From Gibbula magus (taxonomy: Eukaryota > Mollusca > Gastropoda > Trochida > Trochidae): 64,000 bases of DNA. Both the position numbers and the translations under genes were made by a program. Location of the stretch: contig OW388298.1 in assembly GCA_936450465.1 (NCBI GenBank), forward strand, positions 8,292,035 to 8,356,034, read 5' to 3'. The first letter of the stretch is position 1; every line of letters starts with the position of its first letter. The notes beneath the pieces were generated by a model, which saw only the letters and a list, made by a program, of their open reading frames with translations, made no database searches and had not been told where the DNA came from. This document shows, piece after piece, positions 1-12,095 of this stretch.

Positions 1-40
1 AATTTCAAGATGGCGTTTATTTGTATGTCAACTGAAATAA

Positions 41-127
41 CAATTAAGAACAAGACGATTTTCTGGATAACAGCTTATTTATTGTGAAGATGTTGTTATC
101 CAGAAAATATTCTTGTTCTTTTGATTG
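41..127. repeat. Inverted repeat, Penelope-like terminus fragments
   Basis: Two arms (41-71 and 94-127) are near-complementary; each reads gttatccagaaaat followed by cttgttctt away from the centre. The right half, gaag.tgttgttatccagaa, resembles the segment after the hammerhead-like motif in unit C (39690-39735). I infer two head-to-head copies of one mobile-element terminus, possibly Penelope-like. The family assignment comes from memory of similar metazoan sequences. Confidence 0.4.
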
Positions 128-479
128 CCACTTCTAAATACCCTTCAAAAAGAAAATACAAATTGTTATGATATACATTTTACTCAGTTCCGTCAATTTA
201 AGATACATATACATTGTGACACTTTAACACAATGCAATATCAAAATAATGTTGCCCTTATACTATCATTGTACAATGTCAATGCAAACCAAATATGAATC
301 GATATCTCTCAATATTTGTGACCTCAGGGCATGTGGAATACAATTCCGGTCTTGACATAATTACTATTAACATAACTATAACTATAAACAACCATGACTA
401 TACTTAGCTGTGAAACCTCTATGTCTTAGAATGGTTGGCATGGCACTAATTGTGATTGTAGCACTGATCTTACCAATGC

Positions 480-545
480 ACGGCACTCACGGATTCGAAC
501 CTCAGGTCTTTTCTGTAACAGCATCCCTTAATTCCTCTGACATAT
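480..545 (-). mobile_element. Degenerate tRNA-derived SINE head fragment
   Basis: Read on the minus strand, the segment gives gatgctgttacagaaaagac followed by ctgaggttcgaatcc. This combines a pol III B-box (GGTTCGAATCC, plus-strand 491-501) with the spacer I associate with a common abalone SINE. The A-box side is degraded and the SINE body is missing. It overlaps the only signal-peptide-like reading frame in this area (410-622), which is therefore doubtful. Confidence 0.5.
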
Positions 546-1123
546 TGATCGAAAGGAAATGTAGGTACGAATATAGATTCCTAATGGGCACTATGTCACT
601 CTTGCAGCCGTCGTGGAATTGACTTGTACAGCTCTATAAAGTCGCCCAATCTCATTTCAGTTTGTGCTCTGAAGGATAACAATTTATTTGAACATTAGAA
701 GCAAGAGAACCTCCCAATTCTGTCTCCAGGTATTGGAGCTGGTTTCCTTGAGCAGACAACAACGTATACTTTAGGCAAAGGCATCAATAATAACCATGTT
801 AATAGTTAAAGTTAAATGTGATATTGGTGCGTTTGGCTAAGCTCATTTATAACAGAGACACGTGTTTTACATAGCATCTCAGCACAGATTGTAACATGTT
901 AATTCGTGACTCATGTCCTTACAATCTGACAAAAGCTATATGACAATAACTGTGAATAAGTTGTCAACTTTGTTTCTAATTGTGCAGTTTAAAAGTTCTT
1001 ATTATTAACATTAGTTTTGTTGGGAAGCCTGTCTGAAAGTGTGCGTGTGCTAATATTGTTTCACGCATTTTACTTGACAATCAGGACACACAATTCATTA
1101 CGTCCATGTACTATTTAAGGATC
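546..1123. other. Unique-looking AT-rich DNA, no gene seen
   Basis: No reading frame of note, no RNA gene and no clear repeat were found between the SINE fragment and the twin hairpins. Confidence 0.5.
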
Positions 1124-1232
1124 TGGTGTCGTTCCACTAACCGTTTTTAGCCCTAAGATCAATCTAAGCCAATGTTAAGGTATGGGCTTACGATTGATCT
1201 TAGGGTTAAGATCGGTTAGTGCAACGGCATCG
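1124..1232. repeat. Foldback hairpin 1 (MITE-like)
   Basis: Arms of about 48 bp (1124-1172 and 1183-1232) pair with few mismatches; each contains ccctaagatcaat and actaaccg or its complement. The loop contains caatgttaaggtatgg. The arms look like the short palindromic elements common in mollusc genomes. No target-site duplication was identified. Confidence 0.6.
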
Positions 1233-1233
1233 A

Positions 1234-1342
1234 GGACCAATATTTTCGAAGCTCTCTAAGCGCTAAGATAGTGGTAAGTCAATGTTAATGTATGGCACTT
1301 ACGACTATTTTAGCGCTAAGAGACCTTTGAAAATATGGGTCC
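1234..1342. repeat. Foldback hairpin 2, related to hairpin 1
   Basis: Outer ends ggacc (1234-1238) and ggtcc (1338-1342) close a hairpin with arms of about 46 bp containing agcgctaagatagt and its near complement. The loop, caatgttaatgtatgg, is nearly the same as in hairpin 1. The two hairpins are therefore relatives lying side by side, either duplicated or two insertions of one family. Confidence 0.6.
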
Positions 1343-4181
1343 AACAATGTAGACAGTAATCTCTTCTGATTGGAATGGGAAGTGTGGGAAATATTCAACT
1401 TGTCCCGCACGTACTCAAATGAACTGTATAACTAGACTGGATACTGTTCAAACATCAGCGTTGTGAGTCAATGAATGTTGGGAGAGACAGATTGAATTCA
1501 GTAAATAAGCTGACACCACATTTCACACTCGAGATCGTACATGGCACTTCAGGGGGATTGAATCGACTTTGATGACCAGACTAATTTGAAGATTATTCCT
1601 TCTGCAGATAAATATCTCAGAGACACCTTGACAGTTCACACATAAGATGCTGACTACAAGACAATATAATGTATCTGGTTAATAGAAAATTCCTCATATC
1701 TAATCATGAAGAATTATCTTTCTGTAATATCTGTCAGAGACAAATACAAACTCATTTATAATACCTCATGTAATAGTCTCATCTTCGATTGGTCCAGGTG
1801 ACCTTGAACAAATGTCCACCTATACCGTCGGTATCTGGTAGATACAGTTTATGTACAGTTTATTCCCGACAGTGACGTCACATGTCACATACACTGAGAA
1901 ACTCAATCCAACGAATGACAGATTATGGCAGTATCCGAAACATAGCTTTAGAAAAGATCCAACATGGTTCACAAATATACCTATAAGCAAAACTATTCTA
2001 ACGCGGTTTATGACTGTTTTGAGTGGTAATGCCGAACTGTGCATGTTACCTAACCAGCGTGCATCCAAACAGGTGAAAATGTATATATCCCAAAGTTTTG
2101 TAAGAAAGATGTATTTTACAAGCCCACAGACGTAGATCTGATTCATTTAAATAACAAGCAAACTGGGGAGATCTCACCGACAGGTGACAACACATTAAAT
2201 ACTTATCAGAGTTGGACATCAATATGGTATGTTCCTGTGTCCGAGACTACCAAGTTACTAAAATGTGTATTGACCTGTAATATTCATAACGTAAACATTG
2301 TCATTGCCAAAATGACTTTGAATAACCTATGAACTTAACTGTGACCTGACTTGTTAACCATATCTCCTGAATCTGATTGTTTGGACTTTGATCTAGATTT
2401 ATTGTTGCTTTGAACAAAATATATTTTTGTTTGATTTTTTCAATAACAATTTGAGACATTCGCTAGGATAAATATGTACAAACATTCACAATCATGACCT
2501 GCACACATCAAAATAAGAAATTTCATGTTTGTTTGTTTATATACCATCACTTTCTCAATATCCATGGCCATGCACAAAGTTCTTCTGATGTAGTCTGAGT
2601 TTGATGATAGTTTTGTTTCCATAAAAAAAAAATATCTAAATATATTCAGATTAATTGTTTTGAAAGCCATCAGCGGATCAAAGTGATGTTGAAAGAAAAG
2701 TTTGTAACTGATTAGAAACAAACACCTGCGTCTTGGGATTCAATTATCTCAAAACTCAAAAAGTTTCAAGAAAAGTAAAAAGCTATTAGAAACCAAATTT
2801 GCAATGCAAAATATTCCAAAAGCATATTTTTAAAGTATAAAATTGAAAATGAAATCACAACACATGAATTATTGAAATTTTAACTTTTCTTAGATCAATG
2901 AGTATCTTTTTTCAAAACTTGGAAAATATTTTGAAATTTATTACGAAAACACAATGAAAGATGCACTAGATTTTCTTATTCCTGTTTACATTCACAAAAA
3001 TATTCAGGGGCACACCTTTGAATTGCGAAATCGTTCATTTACGCAAACAAGCTTATTTTATAACTTCGTTGTGTTTGTTAAAAATATTTGTTTACTTTCA
3101 TTCAATTAAAAGACAACCCAGTAACAGCAAACAACTATATATTTATTCAACAACAGTTGTTTCTTTCAAATGTCGGATGAAAGTATTATATCCACCTGAT
3201 AAAGTGGTAAGCAAATATTCTGAAACTCTGGGGATTCTAACAAAACAAAATAATTTAAAATATATTCTGTTCTCATGTGTCATACTTCTAAATGCCCTTC
3301 TATTACTTGGATCCTTCATGGCAGCACTGAATAAAAGTGTACATCAGAACAACTAAACAGCAAGAAATTACAAACATTGTAAAGTTAGAAATATATAGCA
3401 CCTTCATCGTAATTCTATACACACCGTCTCATTTGTTTTATGTCAATGAAGCAGTCAGATTCCCCTGCTCCATGATGGTTCTATGCGACAACAGATGCAG
3501 CTTGGTCATTTATCTTATACAGTCCAATGGACGACATGCAGCGATGCAGAGGAGAAAACCATAATAAAGAAGGTATTTTCCATAAATATTGTCATATATC
3601 AACTTCAAACTTTGAGCATAAACAATATTTGTCACACATTTTAACACCTACTACGCAATAATGTAATGTTGAAGGGAGGTCTATAAAGGCAAATAGTGTT
3701 ATTACAATATATTAAATATTAAAATATAAACGTTATTACCAATGACATACCTGTCTCTACAGATAAACTATTGTCGGAAAGTTATCTCAGAAAACAGTTG
3801 TCATATTTCAACTTCAACAAACGAGTAAACAGCTCTTTATAGGACCCGAGTATCCGTAGTCGTAGAAACAGGTCTTATGTATATAACGAAAACTGCTAAC
3901 AACCATTTTTATTATTTGGTAAATCAAATCAATTTGTACATAGTATGCTCTCCATTGCGGTGAATAATAATCATGGTTCACTTCCTTAAAATATTGTTTT
4001 TGGTAAAAATCTTTAAACTTCATATTTGTAATTTCGATGAATGAGATTGAATAACGCAATTATTTTACAATACTTCGACGTTGAAATACCAGGCTTTTTG
4101 AGCATAGTGTACTAAAACGTTCTGAGAACATGCTGTCGAACTCACAGAAGTGTTAGCAGCATGCGTAATCGGGATAACATT
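1343..4181. other. AT-rich non-coding stretch
   Basis: Several frames of 70-110 codons are open here, for example 1851-2135 on plus with 1820-2146 on minus over the same bases. Both strands being open, the lack of splice-site support and the lack of recognisable domains argue for chance. A single palindromic TGACGTCA (CRE) lies near 1872. No repeat family was recognised. Confidence 0.45.
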
Positions 4182-4390
4182 GATGTCTTGACAAGATGGA
4201 TGTTCACCCAAGACCCCGGCAAAAGATGTCTTTACAAGATAAATGTTCACCCAACATCCCGCAATAGATATATTTACAAGATAAATGTTCACCCAACATC
4301 CCAACATTAGATGTCTTTGCAAGATAGATGTTCACCCAACACCCCGGCAATAGATATATTTACAAGATAGATGTTCACCCAACACCCAAA
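4182..4390. repeat. 43-bp minisatellite, about 5 copies
   Basis: Units begin gat(gt/at)ctttacaagat and contain atgttcacccaaca. Five units follow each other with substitutions concentrated in the last ten bases. The minus-strand frame over it (4065-4322) only reads the repeat (GCWVNIYLV repeated) and is not evidence of a gene. Confidence 0.85.
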
Positions 4391-4424
4391 ACCTTTTCTG
4401 TGCGAGCATGTCAGTGATCGCCTG

Positions 4425-4490
4425 AACGTTTCGATTCCTTGCTAAGTTATAATGCATATGGTGTTTAACTTAGCAAGGAATCGAAACGTT
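4425..4490. repeat. Perfect 25-bp-arm palindrome
   Basis: The arms 4425-4449 and 4466-4490 are exact reverse complements around a 16-bp AT-rich loop. The arms begin and end with aacgtttcgattcc / ggaatcgaaacgtt. The right arm continues into a dispersed repeat shared with 16801-16876. Confidence 0.8.
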
Positions 4491-4541
4491 GATTGATTGC
4501 TTGTAACTATTGTTTTGTTGCTACGACCATCGATGACGTTA
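4468..4541 (+). mobile_element. Dispersed repeat copy (shared with 16801)
   Basis: Shares agcaaggaatcgaaac, ttgattgatt, ttgttttgttgct and cgaccatcgatgac in the same order with 16801-16876. No coding capacity; it is probably the end of an unidentified transposon family. Confidence 0.6.
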
Positions 4542-6149
4542 GGGACATAGGCCATGGGGTAATTCAATTTGAATTGAAACGTTTTACAATTAAAAGAATG
4601 TTTAGCAAATAAACACATGAGGATAAAACAATTGAAAACTAACAACTGACATCATATACCATTATATTAAGGATATTGATATTGTCATTCCGTTAATATG
4701 AAATCATTACTCATTTTGTGTAACCGTAACCTTATAAGATAGTTTATCTTACACAATTAGATATGCAAAGAGATCACAATTAACACAGTTACCAGAGTCT
4801 GCTTAATATCACCGAGACCATCTGGATCAAAGGATTACCAGGGACGTGAAGAGGAAATAACATCAAACTTGATGTAAGTGTCGGATGAATGAATAGCTCC
4901 GTCTAATAGAACTACAACTGTCGTTAGCAATTAGGTCAGTAGTGACTGGACGATGTTATACTGAAACAAAGGCTTCAGGCCATTCCAATAACAGAGCAAA
5001 CATTTTGACAAAAAGTCATTTTCATAACTAAAATATGTTACTAATGGAATGGTACTTCCAAAATATAAATATAATAATATATAATATAATATTTGTCTTC
5101 TTCACCAATCTTATAATTTTAAACTTAAAAAAAAACATATAGTATCTATCCCTACATTAAGGTAACATCCTTTGTGATTGGCTGACTGTTGATACATTTC
5201 TTCTTGTTCGACCCGTGAGTCTCACGTGTACATTTATCCTATACCTAGATGTCATAGTAACAGCTCCTCACAGAGAATATTGAGTTTTAAATACTTTAAC
5301 CAACCATTATCGGACATACGGTGATAGGTGTTTTGAAATTGCTAGCCCTCATGTCTGTAAGAATCTTCCATATCACCTCAGATTACAACCTGATCTATCT
5401 GCTTTGAAATAAGATATACAGACCTGTCTATTAACGGATATTGACGTTATACAAGTATTTGTACGATGATGATGATGACATCCATTGCAGACGTATGATG
5501 CAGATGGTACATGAGACCGTAGTACCCTCGACAAAAGCATACATGTTATAATAGTTATCTTAAAAAAAAATTTAAAAGCATATCAAACAATAATGACTAA
5601 CATTTGTGTCCATCCGTATCAGGGCCAGCAAAAAGCCATTACCAATTAACAAGGAACAAAATTAAAGTTCACTAAAACCGTAAACTTAAGTTGAAACAAA
5701 TTATTATTATTGCAAATTATCTTACTTACTTATATTACTACAAAATAAGTCAGAACTTATCAACAGATATCCAAGTTGATTAATCTGACGGTACACCAGG
5801 AATACTTAACAATACATTAACTGAAGTCAAGACTTGACATAACCCTCAGATGACACAATGTCTGTAACGAATGCAGGAACATATGATTAAAGAGAGAAAA
5901 TACATGAAATAACATTCGCTACTCTACAGGCAAGTGTTTTAATCATAAGGTGCCCATGAAACCTCCTACAAAATAATCATTTGCACAAATATGATGTATC
6001 TCGTTCTGCTGATATTTCAAACTGCTGAAAAATCACGAACGTAATTAATGAAGATAAATGTTGTAAAAGAAATGGCCCTTCTGTCGATTACAGTAAAACC
6101 TCTTGTCATCAAAACCTACTGTGGAGATTCGGACAAACCACAGTTGACG
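4542..6149. other. AT-rich flank upstream of the triplicated locus
   Basis: No gene, RNA or array was seen. A short gatgatgatgatgac run lies near 5466. Homology to the other units becomes visible only from about 6150, which is taken as the left edge of unit A. Confidence 0.45.
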
Positions 6150-7294
6150 CCTTCAGTCAAGTATCAGGTGACACATGTGCTAAAAAGATTTAATGGATAT
6201 AATTGACAAAGCACACATTCACAGTAAGCATTATACAGACGATGTATCCAGACCAAAGTTTGAATTTTACCCGGGATCATTTGCAGAAGAATAAATCTGT
6301 GATCATCAACGTGTGTCTCATCACTCTGAAGAGTCCAAGTGTGAGGTGTAATGTGAGTCGATTTACTCAACTCGATCTGTCTCTCTCACCATCGACTCAG
6401 AGCTCCAGTGTTTGAACAGTGTCCAGTCTAGTTCTACAGTTCAATTGAGTACGTGTGGGTCATTCCCACACTTCCAAGTCCCACAGATGATAATTTACAT
6501 TGTTAGAATTGACTGCATGTTGGTCAATACGTCTTATGTTCAGTAGGAAGAATACCCAAAGATGCCCGCTAATGTTGCATGTCAATAACGAACACATGTA
6601 ACTGAGGGCTAGGAACGATGATCTCGAATAATACTTATTCCATTACACATCGTTTGTCTTTAAGCAATGAACATTTCTATTGTTTGACATGTCATCGGCA
6701 CACTCAAATTCATCTGTTGCAAATGGTATGTTTGTCATGTGTTATAATGTGAACATAGGTATCTAATAATACTGATTGGAACTTATACCAACGAGATTTC
6801 ATCTTGAAGTTATTCTGCAGGGTCATCGAAAGGATTGGAGAGAAAGAAGATTAGTTAAACAGCTTGAATTCCGTTGTGCACCATTCACAAATAAAGTATT
6901 ACACTAATGTATAAAGTAAAATATTAGATGAGAATGATAGAAAGGAAGCAATTTAGAGTAATGTGTTTTCTACCACATTTTAATCAATCGATTCCATATC
7001 ATGACTCAACCAAAGATTCTCACTTCTCTCTTGTATTTGTTTTTAATGTTTCAATAAATTATTCTTGTGAGACAGACTGGTGTGAATATCATGTTGAAGT
7101 GTTGGTTCAACATTACATCGTCTTTTTGAACATATGATAATGTTTAAATGCATTGAACGAACTATTTGACACCTCAATTGTGAAAATTTTCGATCCTATT
7201 TGTAACAAGGTGGAAACTGTTCGCACTCGTTTCTCTGTTAAACTGAAATTTCTTCTTTTAAATCTTCATGTTAATGTTTGAACTAAATGAAATT

Positions 7295-7825
7295 ACATAA
7301 ATAAAGAAAAGTGCTCTGAGAGCACAAGAATCCCCGGGTTCCTCTAAATAAGCAGTTTAAATGTAAGGGTAATTTAATTACCTATTAAAAATAAGCATAT
7401 AAAGGCTTTTCACCAATCAATCAACAAAATACGGCCATGGTTAAGTTTCTCACAAAATGGATCCTATAGCAAGGTCAAGGTCACATGGTCAAAGGTTATA
7501 ACTTCAATGTGTGACACTGAAAACATAACATTTTCAAATGCTGACATATTAACAGTTACTGCCAGTCTGAAATTGGAAAGCCGAGCGCTCTAAATCAAGA
7601 GCCATTACTCTAAAAATATGAATCAGATCAGTTCCAAAAATGCACATGCGTATCACAGGTGTATATCCAAAGGATGTGTGAAGTTTCAGAACGATTTATC
7701 AAAAACTGTGGGAGAAGTTGATTTCAGAACACAGGTACCATTTTCGGGACGGACGGTCGGACGAACGGACAGACGGGCTGCGCCACGACATCAACCTCCT
7801 TTGGTTTTACTGATTTTTTTTATTG
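7295..7825 (+). mobile_element. Mollusc-type dispersed repeat, non-autonomous
   Basis: Begins near the palindromic gtgctctgagagcac, contains gcaaggtcaaggtcac and gtgtgaagtttcagaacga, and ends in a gacgga-rich tail (7745-7785). This arrangement is familiar from many mollusc genomes. Units B and C lack it at the matching position and pass directly into the ttattatgatgacactc sequence, so it is a private insertion in A. The reading frame at 7618-7857 lies inside it and is not a gene. Confidence 0.6.
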
Positions 7826-8472
7826 TGATGGTTATCCTGTGTAGATACTTTCAGTGAAACAATAAATTCCCTGGAAGTGCTAAATCCATTTTCCTAGCCG
7901 TTGTTAAACATTTAGTTTTTCACAACAGTTATCTCCTATGGATGCAAATGCACATATTGTGAAAGAATAAAATCCATAAATTGAATTGATACCTTTGTTC
8001 AGGGCATTCTTTTGTTGACAAAAACATGGGTTTTCAACATGAGTAACACGCACATCCCCTGTTATTATGTCATTTATCAATGTTGACTGTAATTATTAGG
8101 GTTTGGTATTGACATCTTATAATCAATTGCTGAAAGAATACTTAACCATTTCAGATACATCAAGGGTTAGTGAGCATCTTGACAAATAACTGATATACAC
8201 CATGTAGCTGTTACATAGATGAATACACTATCCAACACACACTTCCGGTTTAATGTGTAAGGGTTAATGAGAATAAATGGCAGAATGTTTAGATACAATT
8301 TTATGGAAAACTTATATCGAGACAATCACACATGTATGTATGGGAATTCGATAATCAAGATACATTCGATCAGCATCTTATATTTGAATCGTCAAGGTGT
8401 CCTGGAGATCTATTACAGAAGGATGAATTGTCAAGACAACCCGGCCATCAAAGTCGATTCCATCCACATACA

Positions 8473-8640
<168 letters not shown>

Positions 8641-9314
8641 TTCAACTGTGAATGTAACCAAATATCACACTTTGATTAGAAAACAGAGTCAAACTTATCG
8701 CCTTGTGTCTGTAGCAATGGGCGGATAATGGTGCACTAAAATTAGCCATTATTGTGATTTATTATATGTGTCAATTTCATTCACATTACAGTAAGTATTG
8801 CATTGATAAGTTAAACATGAATATGATTCTAAAATAGTTTCCCGGTAATACTTGTTAATGGAGTGATGAAAAACGAGCTGAAGTGTTTGAAACCAAACGT
8901 TTATGATTTTGGCAAAAACTAGTCAAACAAATTGAAAATATGTGAAACATTCATTGCTGATGATAAGTGTGAGACTATGAGAGTATACTACATGCTTTGG
9001 GCATGGCCCTTTGTGTTGTGGAATTCATATATATATGTATCCTCGTTATTATTATTATTATTATTATTATATGGGTGGACGAAAAGTTTAAGTATCTATA
9101 AATGCACTATTACAGATGTAGCAAATGTAACAATTTTACAGAACATATATGATCCGAAATGTTCATCCAGACCAGACGAATAATGTTGAAGACACACATG
9201 ATATAGGAATATGTAGGTGTGCAGAACTCCGTGATATTGACATTGACCATTGACAATTGACTGAATAACAACTGACATGCTACATATCTGCTAATTACCT
9301 CGCTTGTTCTGCAT

Positions 9315-9359
9315 GGATGAACTGTAATTAAGTACATTGTTAGGAATTGCTTTCACCCA
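9315..9359 (+). repeat. 45-bp direct repeat flanking LINE, left copy
   Basis: Identical to 10241-10285. Homologous single copies in unit B (near 23395) and unit C (near 37920) have no insertion, so this pair is best read as a long target-site duplication. Confidence 0.75.
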
Positions 9360-10240
9360 TGATGATGAGTACGGGGATTTTACGAGCGGTTTTCAGCGGA
9401 ACTGTTCTCCCACTCGAGTCGCAAGGACCATTAATAAAGTTCCGAAAGTTCAATAAAGAGGATAATTTTGAAGCCAGGTCGAAAGGTGGAGGCAATTTTG
9501 AAATTTTGAAATTTGGAATATGTAAATTACCTAGGTGAGGTTAAGCCGGGGGGGGGGGGGGGGGGTTTAGATTCGGTCCAAAAGGCCCGAATCCTTTATA
9601 TAAGTGCCGACCGCTTGGAAGGTACTGTGATTATTGTGTGGGTTTAGAATTTGATATATGTTATTTGTTTGGATATTGTTGGCCCTTAATTTCAGTGTAA
9701 GTATTTGGCGGAAGGCCGCATACTGTGGGCATTCAATAAGGATGTGGTGAATTGTTTCTGCCTGTGGGGAGTGTGGGCATGTTGGGTGGATGTTTGCGAT
9801 TTTGGTTTTGTGGATATGATAGTTTAATTTTGTATGCCCCGATTGGAGCTTAATTATTGCCCTATCAATATTTTTGTTTTTGGAATATATTTTTTGTTTA
9901 GTTAAGGGTTTGGAGATAATTTGTTTGGTGTGGTGTGCTGTTTTGGAATTTGCATATTGCAGGTGCCATGCTCGCTTTGCATGAGATTTTGATAGGCTTT
10001 TTGCCTCTTGTTTCGAATGAAAAAGGGGTAGAATTTTAGGTAGTTTAAGGCCCTCTTTGGCAGCTTTGTCGGCTTTTTCGTTGCCAAATATACCAACGTG
10101 CGCTGGTACCCATAGGCGTTTTACTGCCTTGCCTTGGAAATTTAGATTTTGAATAGAATTTAGAATTTTGGAAATTAGATCAGGGCGGTTTTTTGTAGAT
10201 TTGTTTTGAAGTGCCTGAAGGGCACTGAGAGAATCCGAAA
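9360..10240 (-). mobile_element. 5'-truncated LINE with RNase H (I-superfamily-like)
   Basis: An 881-bp insertion lies between two 45-bp direct repeats. On the minus strand it starts inside an RNase H domain, runs through the C-terminal region to a TAA at 9569-9567, then has a poly-C run (poly-G on plus, 9548-9565) and a 3' UTR ending in catcatca-type simple sequence. An RNase H domain in a non-LTR element places it near the I group (Nimb or I clades are common in molluscs); the exact clade is inferred. Truncation of the 5' end is typical of target-primed reverse transcription. Confidence 0.8.
9548..9565. repeat. Poly-G run (18)
   Basis: Eighteen consecutive G on plus, just past the LINE stop codon. 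Length is likely to be unstable or misassembled. Confidence 0.9.
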
Positions 10241-10241
10241 G
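9567..10241 (-). pseudogene. LINE ORF2 C-terminus: RNase H plus zinc-finger-like tail (partial)
   Basis: The last 224 residues of a retrotransposon polyprotein are read without a stop or frameshift; there is no start because the element is truncated. Residues 1-62 are the end of an RNase H domain: SDSLSAL (acidic residue D3), WVPAHVGIFGNEKADKAAK with H48 and D58. Residues about 155-171 hold a Cys-His cluster, TCPHSP..ETIHHILIECP, typical of the tail of such ORF2 proteins, though the usual second Cys is His here. The endonuclease and reverse transcriptase are absent, so it cannot function alone. An intact frame suggests recent insertion. The frame 9902-10096 on the same strand is a shifted shadow of this one. 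Confidence 0.85.
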
Positions 10242-10285
10242 GATGAACTGTAATTAAGTACATTGTTAGGAATTGCTTTCACCCA
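10241..10285 (+). repeat. 45-bp direct repeat flanking LINE, right copy
   Basis: Exact match of 9315-9359. The sequence to its right (gcactgcgcc..) continues the homology with unit C (gcacagcacc..), showing that the insertion lies between the two repeats. Confidence 0.75.
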
Positions 10286-10720
10286 GCACTGCGCCATACT
10301 TAAATATGGTTAATTCTGAAGGTTACACATGTCAAGTCGATGCTGGGGCACATGTCATGGGTCAGAGTCAACTACTGCTGAATACACAGGTTGAATGGAT
10401 AAGATAACGGGGTTGAATAAAGAAAGGCGTGGCTGTATCTGGATTAAACGTGAATGTGTACATTTGTATGCTCAATGATATATCATATCCATCACTCGGT
10501 GTACAGTCCACATTTATGTTATATTTGACTGCTTGCAATAGCATCCATCATTTGCCTCAAATTGAATAAAGTTTTTCTCTCATTGTTTTCCATCTCTGGC
10601 CAAATGATGTTAGTATTCATAGCAGTTATGATGTATTTGGTTATCGTTTGAAAACAATTGAGATCTTGCTGATATAGACAAGTAGTATTTTAACCTAAAG
10701 ACAGGTCTGAAGGTAGTCTT

Positions 10721-10901
10721 GGTATCGTTAGTATACAGTCTGTCTCTTGCAATGTTCAATTAACCTTCTGTCCTCCAGGACACAATCACAAATTAGATGT
10801 CTGGGTTTGCGTAGATCTATACAAGCCAATCACACCGGTCTGGAACAGTGCAATGTTACCCATTTGAGACTTGTTGTATTTGCCTCTAGGAGTAATTAAC
10901 T
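10721..10901. promoter_or_regulatory. Conserved core block, unit A copy
   Basis: About 180 bp differing from the unit B copy at only two positions and from unit C at about six by eye, while flanking sequence is clearly more diverged. It contains AGCCAATCAC (CCAAT box) next to a TATA-like ctatac, a short hairpin tgtcc-tcca-ggaca, and a 3'-splice-like aaccttctgtcctccag. Plus-strand frames hold about 57 codons between stops and resemble nothing I know. Promoter, enhancer, RNA gene or recent gene conversion are all possible. Confidence 0.45.
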
Positions 10902-11025
10902 GGAATAGAAAGTAGAGAGCTAGAAACTATACAGGCAGAACATCATTTATAGCACACTGCAGTGTGTGCAATAAAGCCCGTCTGACGACCTGTAAGTTGG
11001 TTACTTTGGTTTGGGCTGGAAACTT

Positions 11026-11181
<156 letters not shown>

Positions 11182-11920
11182 CTTTATTTCCTCCAGTTTA
11201 CACCGAAGATCACAATTATACAAATACAATAATACGTGAAAATGTACACTTTACAAATTGGAGGATATACACATATTTACAAAACTGTTAGACAAGAGAA
11301 GTCGCTATTGGACACTCAACATGTAAAACATGTTTATACCAGCTCTATAAAACAAGTGTAGTTAACAAAATATATACACATTGGTAAGCAATCTACTAGT
11401 ATTGTGTAAGAGAGATAATAGAGAAGATTAATCATTAAGTGTAATATTGTAACAGGTGGCGTCTTATTTTGAAAATATATAATGAAAAGTTTAGAACAAT
11501 GATTTCCCAAGTGTGGTGTTCAATATATCGGTTAAAATCAGTTGTGCCCCCGAGAAGGAAAGCTAACATGTCTGCTTCATCTTGTAGTTCAAATGCAACA
11601 TACGTTTCCACTTCAAGAAAATCTATCATAAACGTAAAGAAACTATTTCTGTCACAGTTAACATGTTCACAATGTAACAAAATATGAGTATCATAGTCGA
11701 AGGTATGTTTATGGCAAAGTTTGCACTCTGTAGAAATTTTACCACGTGATGAAATTTGTATGCATACTCGAAGGGCAGATTTAAAGTCAGGATGTAGATA
11801 TGCTAATTGCCAGAGAAAATCATATTTTCAGGCTTGCTACATTTCCGTTTTTTTTCATTGATCTCACGCTGTAAACCTGTTTAAACCGTATTATACTGTA
11901 CTTGACCCACTTTATACTAT

Positions 11921-12095
11921 ATTTCAATATCACACATAACATGCCACTCTTTCTCACTGTTATCTACTAGCCTAGGGTTATTGACATCGTCAATATCTGT
12001 CATGACAACCAGGGAGTAGAAGTCCATTTACAACCATTAAATTATTTGTTATTGTTCTCTTACAATAACAAGACACTAGACAAAAGCACCAGGTC
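11921..12095 (+). repeat. Block P, copy A1
   Basis: Shares atcacacataacatgccact, gttatctac.agcc, gtcaatatctgtcat and ccattaaat with six other places in the window. It marks the left end of an inner segment that closes at copy A2 (19592). Confidence 0.7.

Noticed and set aside
410..622. A 70-codon frame with a signal-peptide-like start
   Set aside because: It runs through a degenerate SINE head (480-545) whose minus strand carries the pol III B-box, and the sequence after the hydrophobic stretch has no family resemblance.
10721..10901. Reading the conserved core as an exon on either strand
   Set aside because: With the obvious splice signals on minus, all three phases contain stops; the plus frame of about 57 codons has no start or recognisable domain.
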